Shown here: positions 54,278 to 64,000 of the stretch, in pieces
Layout of the letters: each line of letters begins with the position of its first letter
Numbering within the stretch: the first letter of the stretch is position 1
Origin: Burkholderia stabilis
GTDB lineage: Bacteria > Pseudomonadota > Gammaproteobacteria > Burkholderiales > Burkholderiaceae
Direction: 5' to 3'
Assembly (NCBI RefSeq): GCF_001742165.1
Contig: NZ_CP016442.1
Coordinates: 3,348,001-3,412,000 of the forward strand
Length of the DNA: 64,000 nucleotides
Program-made: the position numbers and the translations under genes
Notes under the pieces: generated by a model
Database searches by the model: none
What the model saw: the letters and a program-made list of their open reading frames with translations, nothing else
What the model was told of the DNA's origin: nothing

Positions 54278-55054
54278 GTGAGACTGGAAGACAAGGTCGC
54301 GATCCTGACGGGCGCCGCAAGCGGTATCGGCGAGGCGGTCGCGCAACGCTATCTGGACGAGGGCGCGCGCTGCGTGCTCGTCGACGTGAAGCCGGCGGCC
54401 GGCTCGCTCGCGCGGCTCATCGAGGCGAACCCCGGCCGCGCGGTGGCGGTCACCGCGGACGTCACGCGCCGCGACGACATCGAGCGGATCGTCGCCACTA
54501 CGATCGAGCGTTTCGGCGGCGTCGACATCCTGTTCAACAACGCGGCGCTGTTCGACATGCGCCCGATCCTCGACGAATCGTGGGACGTGTTCGACCGGCT
54601 GTTCGCGGTCAACGTGAAAGGGCTGTTCTTCCTGATGCAGGCCGTGGCGCAGCGGATGGTCGAGCAGGGGCGCGGCGGCAAGATCGTCAACATGTCGTCG
54701 CAGGCCGGCCGGCGCGGCGAAGCGCTCGTTTCGCACTACTGCGCGACCAAGGCCGCGGTGATCAGCTATACGCAGTCGGCCGCACTCGCGCTCGCGCCGC
54801 ACCGGATCAACGTGAACGGCATCGCGCCGGGTGTGGTCGACACGCCGATGTGGGAGCAGGTCGATGCGCTGTTCGCGCGCTACGAGAACCGGCCGCTCGG
54901 CGAGAAGAAGCGGCTCGTCGGCGAAGCCGTGCCGCTGGGCCGCATGGGCGTGCCGGGCGACCTGACGGGCGCCGCGCTGTTCCTCGCGTCCGCCGACGCC
55001 GACTACATCACTGCCCAGACGCTGAACGTCGACGGCGGCAACTGGATGAGCTGA
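54278..55054 (+). CDS. Short-chain polyol (sorbitol/galactitol) dehydrogenase
   Basis: 258 aa from a GTG. Classic SDR: ILTGAASGIGEAVAQRYL (cofactor), LFNNAALFD, and the catalytic Ser-Tyr-Lys in MSSQAG...HYCATKAAV. It resembles SmoS/galactitol 2-dehydrogenases, which oxidise hexitols to ketohexoses with NAD. First gene of a polyol operon, so it probably makes tagatose or fructose from the imported hexitol. Confidence 0.85.
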   Translation: MRLEDKVAILTGAASGIGEAVAQRYLDEGARCVLVDVKPAAGSLARLIEANPGRAVAVTADVTRRDDIERIVATTIERFGGVDILFNNAALFDMRPILDESWDVFDRLFAVNVKGLFFLMQAVAQRMVEQGRGGKIVNMSSQAGRRGEALVSHYCATKAAVISYTQSAALALAPHRINVNGIAPGVVDTPMWEQVDALFARYENRPLGEKKRLVGEAVPLGRMGVPGDLTGAALFLASADADYITAQTLNVDGGNWMS

Positions 55055-55151
55055 CGATGGCGCCGCTCGCACCCGCAACCTGCCGGCCGGCCCTCGACGA
55101 GGGGGCATCGCCGCGCGCCTGGGCTGCCGCCGAACGAGGAGGGCGCGCCTG

Positions 55152-56111
55152 ATGGCCGCGATCGTCGTCGCCGGCGAACTGCTCGCCGAATTCGTCGCCG
55201 CCGAGCGCGGCCAGGGTTTCGATACACCGGGCCTGTTCGCGGGACCGTTCCCGAGCGGTGCGCCCGCGATCTTCGCCGATCAGGCCGCCCGGCTCGGTGC
55301 GCGCGTCGCCTATGCGGGCTGCGTCGGCCGAGATGCGTTCGGCGATGCGATCGTCGCGCGGCTCGAACGCGACGGCGTCGACGTCGCACGCGTCCGCCGC
55401 ATCGCGGCACGCCCGACCGGCACCGCGTTCGTCGCGTATCGCGACGACGGCTCGCGCAGCTTCGTCTTCAGTCTTTCCACCAGTGCGGCCGCATGCGTCG
55501 ACGCATCCGACGTCGATACCGCGATGTTCGACGGCTGCCGCTACTTCCACGTGATGGGCTCGTCGCTGACGAGCGAATCGGCGATCGCGGCCGTGCAGCG
55601 CGGCGTGATCGAGGCCGCGCGGGCCGGCGCGAAAGTGTCGTTCGACCCGAACGTGCGCGCCGAAATGCTGAGCTTTCGCCCGATGCGCGCGGCGCTCGAC
55701 GCGATGCTCGCCGCGTGCCACCTGTTCCTGCCGAGCGAGGCCGACCTGCCGTTCTTCTGCGGGCCGCAGCCGGCCGAGCGCGCGATCGCGGGCCTGCTCG
55801 CGACGCATCCGCTGCTCGAACGCGTCGTGCTGAAGCGCGGCGCCGCAGGCAGCGTCGCGTTCGACCGCGCGAGCCGCGTCGAAGCGAGTGCTTACGCGGT
55901 GGACGAAGTCGACCCGACCGGCGCCGGCGACTGCTTCGGCGGCACGCTGGTCGCGAGCCTCGTCGCGGGCGTGCCGATCGACGTGGCGCTGCGCCGCGCG
56001 AACGCGGCCGGCGCGATCGCGGTCACGCGGCGCGGCCCGATGGAAGGCAACAGCAGCGCGGCCGAGATCGACCGCTTCCTGACCGAACGAGGTGTCGCAT
56101 GTCCGGCCTGA
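55152..56111 (+). CDS. PfkB-family ketohexose kinase, probable tagatose kinase
   Basis: 319 aa. Ribokinase-like fold: opening IVVAGELLAEFV, AAIFADQAARLGARVAYAG, and the C-terminal VDEVDPTGAGDCFGGTLVA with the anion hole and catalytic Asp. The neighbour GatZ-like gene suggests D-tagatose is the substrate, giving tagatose 6-phosphate. Its end overlaps the next start by 13 bp. Confidence 0.83.
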   Translation: MAAIVVAGELLAEFVAAERGQGFDTPGLFAGPFPSGAPAIFADQAARLGARVAYAGCVGRDAFGDAIVARLERDGVDVARVRRIAARPTGTAFVAYRDDGSRSFVFSLSTSAAACVDASDVDTAMFDGCRYFHVMGSSLTSESAIAAVQRGVIEAARAGAKVSFDPNVRAEMLSFRPMRAALDAMLAACHLFLPSEADLPFFCGPQPAERAIAGLLATHPLLERVVLKRGAAGSVAFDRASRVEASAYAVDEVDPTGAGDCFGGTLVASLVAGVPIDVALRRANAAGAIAVTRRGPMEGNSSAAEIDRFLTERGVACPA

Positions 56112-57460
56112 CGAGCGTTGCCGAACGCACCCGCCCCGCGCACGCGCAAGCCGTGCTGCGGATGATCTTCGATGCGAACCGCGCGGACGCGCAGCGCGGC
56201 ATCTATTCGATCTGCAGCGCGCACCGGCTCGTGCTGGAGGCCGCGTGCGAAGCCGCGCGCGCGGACGGCTCGCCGCTCCTGATCGAGGCGACCTGCAACC
56301 AGGTGAACCACCTCGGCGGCTACACGGGCATGACGCCCGCCGATTTCCGCCGCGACGTCGACGCGATCGCCGAGCGCTGCGGGCTCCCGCCGTCGGCGCT
56401 CGTGCTCGGCGGCGATCATCTCGGCCCGAACCCGTGGCGGCATCGCCGCGCGGCCGACGCGATGCGCGAGGCCTGCGCGATGGTCGCCGCGTACGTCGAC
56501 GCCGGTTTCGAAAAGATCCACCTCGATGCGAGCATGGCGTGCGCGGACGATCCGGCGCGGCTCGACGATCGTACGATCGCCGCGCGCGCGGCCGAGCTGT
56601 GCCGGGCGGCGGAAGACGCGGCATCGCGCGCCGGCGTCGCGCCCGTCTACGTGATCGGCACCGAGGTGCCGACGCCGGGCGGCGAAGTGAGCGGCAACGC
56701 GCACGATGCGCAAGGCGGCGCGATCGCGCACATCGCGGTCACGCGCAGCGACAGCATCGCGGCGACGCTCGATGCGCACCGCCGCGCCTTCGCGGCGGCC
56801 GGACTCGACGACGCGTGGACGCGCGTCGTCGCGATCGTCGCGCAGCCGGGCGTCGACTTCGACGATCGCCACGTGCTCGACTACGACAGCGCGAAGGCGG
56901 CGTCACTCGGCGCGAGTATCCTGCATGCACCGCGCCTCGTGTTCGAGGCGCATTCGACCGATTACCAGACCGAAGGCGCGCTCGCCGCGCTCGTGCGCGA
57001 CCACTTCGCGGTGTTGAAGGTCGGCCCCGCGCTGACGTTCGCGCTGCGCGAGGCGCTGTTTGCATTGACGTTCATCGAGGATGCGCTGATCGACGACGCC
57101 GCGCAGCGCTCGCGCTTGCGCGACGTGGTCGATGCCGCGATGCGCGCGCAGCCCGAGCACTGGGCGCCGTACTACCGCGGCGACGAAACCGAGCAGCGGC
57201 TCGCGCGCCAGTTCAGTTACAGCGACCGCATTCGTTATTACTGGCTGCAGCCGGCGGTTGCGGCCGCGGTCGAGCAGTTGTTCGGCAATCTCGCGCGACA
57301 GCCGGTGCCCGAGACGCTCGTCGCGCAGTGGCTGCCGGACGTCTACGCGGCATGCCGCGCGGGCGGCCTCGCGAAAGAACCGCGCGCGTGGGTGCGCCAC
57401 CGGATACGCGACGTGATCGCGCACTATGCGCGCGCGTGCGGCATGCAGCGGCCGGCATGA
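56099..57460 (+). CDS. GatZ/KbaZ-like protein (tagatose phosphate pathway)
   Basis: 453 aa from the ATG inside the end of the kinase gene. Family motifs: ANRADAQRGIYSICSAH, LIEATCNQVNHLGGYTGM, LVLGGDHLGPNPWRH, KIHLDASMACADDP, IGTEVPTPGGE and FEAHSTDYQT. In enterobacteria GatZ/KbaZ are non-catalytic partners of tagatose bisphosphate aldolase, but no GatY/KbaY aldolase is here. In Agrobacterium a related protein acts as tagatose 6-phosphate 4-epimerase to fructose 6-phosphate, which suits this operon better. Confidence 0.82.
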   Translation: MSGLTSVAERTRPAHAQAVLRMIFDANRADAQRGIYSICSAHRLVLEAACEAARADGSPLLIEATCNQVNHLGGYTGMTPADFRRDVDAIAERCGLPPSALVLGGDHLGPNPWRHRRAADAMREACAMVAAYVDAGFEKIHLDASMACADDPARLDDRTIAARAAELCRAAEDAASRAGVAPVYVIGTEVPTPGGEVSGNAHDAQGGAIAHIAVTRSDSIAATLDAHRRAFAAAGLDDAWTRVVAIVAQPGVDFDDRHVLDYDSAKAASLGASILHAPRLVFEAHSTDYQTEGALAALVRDHFAVLKVGPALTFALREALFALTFIEDALIDDAAQRSRLRDVVDAAMRAQPEHWAPYYRGDETEQRLARQFSYSDRIRYYWLQPAVAAAVEQLFGNLARQPVPETLVAQWLPDVYAACRAGGLAKEPRAWVRHRIRDVIAHYARACGMQRPA

Positions 57461-57528
57461 CGGGCCGCGAAGGAAAAGACGCAACACGCAATACCGACGA
57501 CACTTCGAACAATCACAGGAGACATGCC

Positions 57529-58854
57529 ATGCAACGAAAGATGCTCGACGCCGCCGCACGCTGCTTCGCCGGGGCCGCGCTCGCGACGGCCGCGTGCGCC
57601 GCGTCCGCCGGCACGCTGACGATCGCGACGCTGAACAACCCCGACATGATCGAGCTGAAGAAGCTGTCGCCGGCGTTCGAGAAGGCGAATCCCGACATCA
57701 AGCTGAACTGGGTGATCCTCGAGGAAAACGTGCTGCGTCAGCGCGCGACGACCGACATCACGACCGGCAGCGGCCAGTTCGACGTGATGGCGATCGGCAC
57801 CTACGAGACGCCGCAGTGGGGCAAGCGCGGCTGGCTCGCGCCTATCACGGGCCTGCCCGCCGATTACGACCTGAACGACATCGTGAAGACCGCGCGCGAC
57901 AGCCTGTCGTACAACGGCCAGCTCTACGCGCTGCCGTTCTACGTCGAAAGCTCGATGACGTTCTACCGCAAGGACCTGTTCGCGGCGAAGGGGCTGAAGA
58001 TGCCCGACCAGCCGACCTACGACCAGATCGCCGAGTTCGCGGACAAGCTCACCGACAAGGCGAAGGGCACCTACGGGATCTGCCTGCGCGGCAAGGCCGG
58101 CTGGGGCGAGAACATGGCGTATGTATCGACGGTCGTGAACACGTTCGGCGGGCGTTGGTTCGACGAGAACTGGAACGCGCAGCTCACGTCGCCCGAATGG
58201 AAGAAGGCGATCACGTTCTACGTGAACCTGCTGAAGAAGGACGGCCCGCCGGGAGCGAGCTCGAACGGCTTCAACGAGAACCTGACGCTGACCGCGTCGG
58301 GCAAGTGCGCGATGTGGATCGACGCGACGGTCGCGGCCGGCATGCTCTATAACAAACAACAGTCGCAGGTGGCCGACAAGATCGGCTTCGCGGCCGCGCC
58401 GGTCGCCGCCACGCCGAAGGGCTCGCACTGGCTGTGGGCATGGGCGCTGGCCGTGCCGAAGACGTCGAAGCAGCAGGACGCCGCGCGCAAGTTCATCGCG
58501 TGGGCGACGTCGAAGCAGTACATCGAGATGGTCGGCAAGGACGAGGGCTGGGCATCGGTGCCGCCGGGCACGCGCACGTCGACCTATCAGCGCTCCGAGT
58601 ACAAGGCCGCCGCGCCGTTCTCGGACTTCGTGCTGAAGGCGATCGAGACGGCCGACCCGAACGATCCGTCGCTGAAGAAGGTGCCGTACACGGGCGTGCA
58701 GTACGTCGGGATTCCCGAGTTCCAGTCGTTCGGCACGGTGGTCGGCCAGTCGATCGCGGGTGCGGTCGCGGGCCAGATGACGGTCGACCAGGCGCTCGCC
58801 GCCGGGCAGGCTGCCGCCGATCGCGCGGTGCGACAGGCCGGCTACAAGAAGTGA
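57529..58854 (+). CDS. ABC transporter substrate-binding protein for a polyol
   Basis: 441 aa with CACAGGAG upstream and a signal peptide ending near CAASA. MalE-like type I binding protein of the sorbitol/mannitol class: LTIATLNNPDMIELKKLSPA, IGTYETPQWGKRGWL, LYALPFYVESSMTFYRKDLF, ICLRGKAGWGENM, AMWIDATVAAGML. Delivers a hexitol to the two permeases that follow. An ATG 5 bp earlier is out of frame. Confidence 0.88.
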   Translation: MQRKMLDAAARCFAGAALATAACAASAGTLTIATLNNPDMIELKKLSPAFEKANPDIKLNWVILEENVLRQRATTDITTGSGQFDVMAIGTYETPQWGKRGWLAPITGLPADYDLNDIVKTARDSLSYNGQLYALPFYVESSMTFYRKDLFAAKGLKMPDQPTYDQIAEFADKLTDKAKGTYGICLRGKAGWGENMAYVSTVVNTFGGRWFDENWNAQLTSPEWKKAITFYVNLLKKDGPPGASSNGFNENLTLTASGKCAMWIDATVAAGMLYNKQQSQVADKIGFAAAPVAATPKGSHWLWAWALAVPKTSKQQDAARKFIAWATSKQYIEMVGKDEGWASVPPGTRTSTYQRSEYKAAAPFSDFVLKAIETADPNDPSLKKVPYTGVQYVGIPEFQSFGTVVGQSIAGAVAGQMTVDQALAAGQAAADRAVRQAGYKK

Positions 58855-58954
58855 CGCGCCACGCACCGTGCGCAGGCCGTGCACGGTGCGTGTCGTCGAA
58901 GCTGAAAGGCGGGCGGCCGTTCGCGCCCGCGCATCAACCGGAGGGACTCCGATC

Positions 58955-59902
58955 ATGCGTCACCTGCGTCTTCCCCTGAGTCATGCGCCGTCGGTCGGCG
59001 ACGCGTCGTCGCCGCCGGGCGCGCCGCGCCGTGCGCGCGGCGGCGCGAGCTGGCTCGTGTCGCCGTCCGTCGCGGTGCTGCTGCTGTGGATGTCGATTCC
59101 GCTCGCGATGACGATCTGGTATTCGTTCTCGCGCTACAACCTGCTGAACCCCGACGTGAAGGGTTTCGCGGGGCTCGACAACTACCGCTTCCTCGCGACC
59201 GATCCGTCGTTCCTGCCCGCGATCTGGCACACGCTCGTGCTGATCGGCGCGGTGCTCGCGATCACCGTGGTCGGCGGCGTGCTGATGGCCGTGCTGTTCG
59301 ACCGCAAGTTCTACGGGCAGGGCATCGCACGCCTGCTCGCGATCGCGCCGTTCTTCGTGATGCCGACGGTGTCTGCGCTGATCTGGAAGAACATGATCCT
59401 GCACCCGGTGTACGGGCTCGTCGCGAACGCGATGCGCGCGCTCGGGATGACGCCGATCGACTGGTTCGCCGATTACCCGCTCACGGCCGTGATCATCATC
59501 GTCGCGTGGCAGTGGCTGCCGTTCGCGTTCCTGATCCTGTTCACCGCGATCCAGTCGCTCGACCAGGAACAGAAGGAAGCGGCGCGCATCGACGGCGCCG
59601 GCCCGATCGCGATGTTCTTCTACATCACGCTGCCGCACCTGAAGCGCGCGATCGCCGTGGTCTTGATGATGGAGACGATTTTCCTGCTGTCGATCTTCGC
59701 GGAGATCTACACGACGACCGGCGGCGGCCCCGGCGACGCGACGACCAACCTGTCGTACCTGATCTACGCGCTCGGCCTGCAGCAGTTCGACGTCGGCCTC
59801 GCCTCCGCGGGCGGCATCATCGCCGTCGTGGTCGCGAACGTCGTGTCGTTCTTCCTCGTGCGGATGCTCGCGCGCAACCTGAAGGGAGAGTACGAAAAAT
59901 GA
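58955..59902 (+). CDS. ABC polyol transporter permease 1
   Basis: 315 aa with GGAGGG upstream. Six main helices and the EAA loop EQKEAARIDGAGPIAMFFYI place it in the MalF-like group. The first ~30 residues are a polar, low-complexity extension. ATGA overlap with permease 2. Confidence 0.88.
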   Translation: MRHLRLPLSHAPSVGDASSPPGAPRRARGGASWLVSPSVAVLLLWMSIPLAMTIWYSFSRYNLLNPDVKGFAGLDNYRFLATDPSFLPAIWHTLVLIGAVLAITVVGGVLMAVLFDRKFYGQGIARLLAIAPFFVMPTVSALIWKNMILHPVYGLVANAMRALGMTPIDWFADYPLTAVIIIVAWQWLPFAFLILFTAIQSLDQEQKEAARIDGAGPIAMFFYITLPHLKRAIAVVLMMETIFLLSIFAEIYTTTGGGPGDATTNLSYLIYALGLQQFDVGLASAGGIIAVVVANVVSFFLVRMLARNLKGEYEK

Positions 59903-60750
59903 GCGACCTGACCTTCGAAGGCCGGCGCGTGCCGGCCGTGTTCGACCTCGTGCGGCGTGCGCTGCCCGGCACGCTCGCGTGGCTGATCGCGCTCTTGCTG
60001 TTCTTCCCGATCTTCTGGATGGCGATCACCGCGTTCAAGACCGAGCAGCAGGCGTACGCATCGACGCTGTTCTTCATGCCGACGCTCGACAGTTTCCGCG
60101 AGGTATTCGCGCGCAGCAACTACTTCGCGTTCGCATGGAATTCGGTGCTGATCTCGGCGGGCGTCACGGTGATCTCGCTGCTGTTCGCGGTGCCGGCCGC
60201 GTACGCGATGGCGTTCTTCCCGAACCACCGCACGCAGAAGGTGCTGCTGTGGATGCTGTCGACGAAGATGATGCCGTCGGTCGGCGTGCTCGTGCCGATC
60301 TACCTGCTGTGGAAGAACGCGGGGCTGCTCGACACCGTGTCGGGCCTCGTGATCGTCTACACGCTGATCAACCTGCCGATCGCGGTGTGGATGACCTTCA
60401 CGTACTTCAACGAGATCCCGAAGGACATCCTCGAAGCCGGCCGCATCGACGGCGCGTCGACGTGGCAGGAGATCGTCTACCTGCTGATGCCGATGGCGCT
60501 GCCGGGGCTCGCGTCCACCGCGCTGCTGCTCGTGATCCTGTCGTGGAACGAGGCGTTCTGGAGCATCAACCTGTCGAGCTCGAATGCCGCGCCGCTCACC
60601 GTGTTCATCGCGTCGTACTCGAGCCCCGAAGGATTGTTCTGGGCGAAGCTGTCCGCCGCTTCGTTGCTCGCGGTCGCGCCGATCCTGATCGTCGGCTGGC
60701 TGTCGCAGAAGCAGCTCGTGCGCGGGCTCACGTTCGGGGCGGTCAAATGA
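59899..60750 (+). CDS. ABC polyol transporter permease 2
   Basis: 283 aa, MalG-like. Six helices; EAA loop around KDILEAGRIDGASTWQEIVY. ATGA overlaps at both ends couple it to permease 1 and the HAD gene. Confidence 0.88.
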   Translation: MSDLTFEGRRVPAVFDLVRRALPGTLAWLIALLLFFPIFWMAITAFKTEQQAYASTLFFMPTLDSFREVFARSNYFAFAWNSVLISAGVTVISLLFAVPAAYAMAFFPNHRTQKVLLWMLSTKMMPSVGVLVPIYLLWKNAGLLDTVSGLVIVYTLINLPIAVWMTFTYFNEIPKDILEAGRIDGASTWQEIVYLLMPMALPGLASTALLLVILSWNEAFWSINLSSSNAAPLTVFIASYSSPEGLFWAKLSAASLLAVAPILIVGWLSQKQLVRGLTFGAVK

Positions 60751-61445
60751 GCGCGGCCGGCGAAGGCGGAAGTGCGTTGATTTGCGATTGCGACGGCGTG
60801 CTGATCGACAGCGAAGCCGTCGCTGCCGACGTGATCGTGCGCGAGCTCGACGCGCGCTGGCCGGGCGTCGATGTGCGGCCGGCCGTGATGCCGCTGCTCG
60901 GGTTGCGCATCGAGCGCGTGCTGGCCGGTGCAGGCGAGGCGGTTGGCCGCACGCTGTCGGCCGGCGACGTCGACGCGATCCGCCGCGCGGTCGAGGCGGC
61001 GGCCGTGAACGCGCCGATGGTCGAAGGCATCGACGCGGCGCTCGACGCGATCCAGCTGACGACAGCCTGCGCGAGCAACAGCTATCGCGCGTACGTCGAA
61101 GCCGCGCTCGCGCGCACGGGCCTCGCGCGCTTCTTCGGCGACCGGCTGTTCTGCGCGGATTCGGTCGCGCGGCCGAAGCCGGCGCCCGACGTCTATCTCG
61201 CGGCCGCGCGCACGCTCGGCGTCGCGCCCGCGCACTGCCTCGTGGTCGAGGACAGCGTGACCGGCATCACCGCCGCAGCCGCGGCCGGCATGACCGTGCT
61301 CGGCTTCGTCGGCGGCGGGCATGCGTCGGCCGCGCAGATCGACGCGCTGCGCGGGATCGGCGCGCGTCACGTATTCGACGACATGCACGAGTTGCCCGGT
61401 TACGTCGCGCGCTGGCAGGCGACGGGCGCGGTGCTGCCGAACTAG
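60747..61445 (+). CDS. HAD-superfamily phosphatase in the polyol operon
   Basis: 232 aa. Motif I CDCDGVLID, motif II TTACASNSYR, motif III KPAP and motif IV VVEDSVTGI define a beta-phosphoglucomutase-like HAD hydrolase. In this operon it may dephosphorylate hexitol or ketose phosphates, perhaps preventing sugar-phosphate build-up. The start overlaps the permease stop. Confidence 0.83.
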   Translation: MSAAGEGGSALICDCDGVLIDSEAVAADVIVRELDARWPGVDVRPAVMPLLGLRIERVLAGAGEAVGRTLSAGDVDAIRRAVEAAAVNAPMVEGIDAALDAIQLTTACASNSYRAYVEAALARTGLARFFGDRLFCADSVARPKPAPDVYLAAARTLGVAPAHCLVVEDSVTGITAAAAAGMTVLGFVGGGHASAAQIDALRGIGARHVFDDMHELPGYVARWQATGAVLPN

Positions 61446-61499
61446 CAACGATTGCGCGCCGCCCGAAGGCGGCGCATCACGAACGAACGGAGACAGATC

Positions 61500-62609
<1,110 letters not shown>

Positions 62610-62622
62610 CGGCCGGCGCCGG

Positions 62623-63507
62623 TTACAGGCGCAGGTGATCGGCCATGTAATCGACGAACGCGCGCAGCTTCGGCGTCGGATGCCGGCCTGACGGCCACAG
62701 CACGGAAATCGGCGTGCGGCTCTCGATGTGTTCGTCGAGCACCGTGCGCAGCGCGCCGCCGTCGAGCGCGTCGTGCACGAAAAACTCCGGCAGGCACGCG
62801 ATGCCGAGCCCGCGCAACACGAAGCACAGGCGCGCCTCCGCGTTGTTGCTGACCATTGATACCGGCACCTCGGGCGACGTGCCCGAGCGCGGCACGCGCA
62901 GCGGCCAGGTTTCGAGCTTGCCGCTGCTCGGGAAGCGGTAGTGCAGGCAGCGGTGCAGCGCGAGGTCGGCCGGTGTGCGCGGTGTGCCGTGCCGGTCGAG
63001 ATAGTCGGGCGACGCGACGAGGTGCTGGCGGAAATGGCCGAGCAGCCGCGATGACAGCCGTGAATCCGACGGCCGGCCGGTACGCAGCACCGCGTCGAAA
63101 CCTTCGTCGACGACGTCGACGAGCCGGTCGTTGAAATCGATATCGAGTTCGATCTCCGGATACGCGGCCATGAAATCGGCGAGCACGGGCAGCAAGAGCG
63201 TGCCGACCATCGGCAGGCTCACGCGCAGGCGTCCGCGCGGCGCTTCGGCGCTGTGCGTCAGTTCCTGCTCGGCCGCATCGATCTCGGCGATCACGCGCCG
63301 GCATCGTTCGAGAAAGCGCGTGCCTTCCGCCGTCAGCGTGATGCTGCGCGTGCTGCGGTGAAAGAGCCGCACGTTCAGGCGCGCCTCGAGCCGCGCGATG
63401 CGCTTGCCGATCGCCGACGCCGACAGCCCGAGCGCGCGGCCGGCCGCGACGAAGCTGCGCGTTTCGGCGACCTGAACGAACACGACGAAACCGCCCAGAT
63501 TTTCCAT
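62623..63507 (-). CDS. LysR-family transcriptional regulator
   Basis: 294 aa. N-terminal winged helix (FVAAGRALGLSASAIGKRIA, LNVRLFHRSTRSITLTAEG) and a substrate-binding domain of the CrgA/DmlR-like subgroup. Converges with the polyol operon (13 bp apart) and is divergent from the hydrolase gene at 63621, the more likely target. No relation to the polyol operon is shown. Confidence 0.9.
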   Translation of the reverse strand: MENLGGFVVFVQVAETRSFVAAGRALGLSASAIGKRIARLEARLNVRLFHRSTRSITLTAEGTRFLERCRRVIAEIDAAEQELTHSAEAPRGRLRVSLPMVGTLLLPVLADFMAAYPEIELDIDFNDRLVDVVDEGFDAVLRTGRPSDSRLSSRLLGHFRQHLVASPDYLDRHGTPRTPADLALHRCLHYRFPSSGKLETWPLRVPRSGTSPEVPVSMVSNNAEARLCFVLRGLGIACLPEFFVHDALDGGALRTVLDEHIESRTPISVLWPSGRHPTPKLRAFVDYMADHLRL

Positions 63508-63620
63508 GCGAGCTCCCGATTGCGGACGCGTGCGTCCGGAGTGTCCGGAACTCTAACCCGGTTTTTCTTCTTTCGCCGGCTCCTTACGATGGGCGTTCCT
63601 TCACTGTTCGAGGTCGCCCC

Positions 63621-64000
63621 ATGTCATCCCTGCCTGTCACCGCTTTCCGCGCCGAACCGGACGCCGCGCTGCGCCGCCGGCTCGACGGCACGCTCGAGCG
63701 CGCGCTCGCCGATGCGCGCATGGTCGGCGCGGTCGTGCTGGTCGCGCGCGATGGCGAGCTGCGTTATGCGCGCGCCGCCGGGCTAGCCGATCGCGAGGCC
63801 GGCACGCCGATGCGGGAGGACACGCTGTTCCGGCTCGCGTCGGTCACGAAGCCGATCGTCGCGGCCGCCGCGATGCGGCTGGTCGCGGCGGGGCGCATCG
63901 CGCTCGACGAGCCGGTCGCGCGCTGGCTGCCCGCGTTCCGGCCCGCGCTGCCCGACGGCGCGCCGGCCGATATCACGTTGCGTCATCTGCTGTCGCATAC
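63621..64000 (+). CDS. Serine beta-lactamase-fold hydrolase (5' part)
   Basis: First 126 codons; the rest is outside the window. Beta-lactamase/class C-like: VGAVVLVARDGELRYARAAG, the S-x-x-K motif in LASVTKPIVAAAA, and LLSHT at the edge. No signal peptide, so probably a cytoplasmic esterase or related hydrolase. Divergent from the LysR gene by 113 bp. Confidence 0.83.
   Translation, partial: MSSLPVTAFRAEPDAALRRRLDGTLERALADARMVGAVVLVARDGELRYARAAGLADREAGTPMREDTLFRLASVTKPIVAAAAMRLVAAGRIALDEPVARWLPAFRPALPDGAPADITLRHLLSH

Overview
The window looks like about 64 kb of chromosome 1 of a Burkholderia species, most likely of the Burkholderia cepacia complex. It is very GC-rich with Burkholderia-style codon use. 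The genes pgk-pyk-fba-purC-purE-purK-sua5, a PBP4 gene, a QseBC/PmrAB-type two-component system followed by an HtrA protease, and a BpeR-BpeAB-OprB-type RND efflux locus occur in an order I know from that group. Species assignment is inference.

Layout. 1-3.2 kb: an orphan type VI secretion vgrG and an overlapping downstream gene (possible cargo or effector), both on the minus strand. 3.36-9.03 kb: a small, lower-GC genomic island inserted in the 3' end of moaC. It is bounded by 94-bp direct repeats (3369-3462 and 8933-9026, one mismatch), the distal copy being the displaced original 3' end of moaC. It carries a truncated integrase N-terminus at the moaC side, two decayed integrase C-termini inside, and apparent anti-phage cargo: an AbiTii-domain protein, a small coiled-coil protein, an RX4H HEPN-like protein, an Mrr-like nuclease, a two-helix membrane protein and an HNH nuclease. 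This is the most unusual part of the window. 9-17 kb: moaC, an M48 protease, a YheT-type hydrolase, waaF, ilvE with a small zinc-ribbon protein, and azlCD. 17-26 kb: lower glycolysis (pgk, pyk, fba) and purine synthesis (purC, purE, purK), with a 92-bp tandem hairpin repeat between purC and purE, then a Sua5-type gene. 26-38 kb: a GDSL lipoprotein, a sterol-desaturase-like protein, PBP4, the two-component system and HtrA (with four phased TTAAG half-sites upstream), small conserved proteins, and a GlxA-type regulator divergent from an isochorismatase-family hydrolase. 38-45 kb: a TetR repressor divergent from a complete RND pump, with an AcrR-like operator inside the pump promoter. 45-50 kb: a nucleobase permease, a xylulokinase, and the glutathione-dependent formaldehyde pathway (frmA-fghA). 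50-54 kb: a zur-znuACB-like metal uptake operon in which the ATPase carries a His-rich tail. 54-62.6 kb: a polyol operon (dehydrogenase, PfkB kinase, GatZ-like protein, ABC transporter, HAD phosphatase). 62.6-64 kb: a LysR regulator and the start of a divergent beta-lactamase-fold hydrolase.

No rRNA, tRNA, CRISPR array or complete insertion sequence was recognised. All functional calls come from reading the translations; no database search was run.
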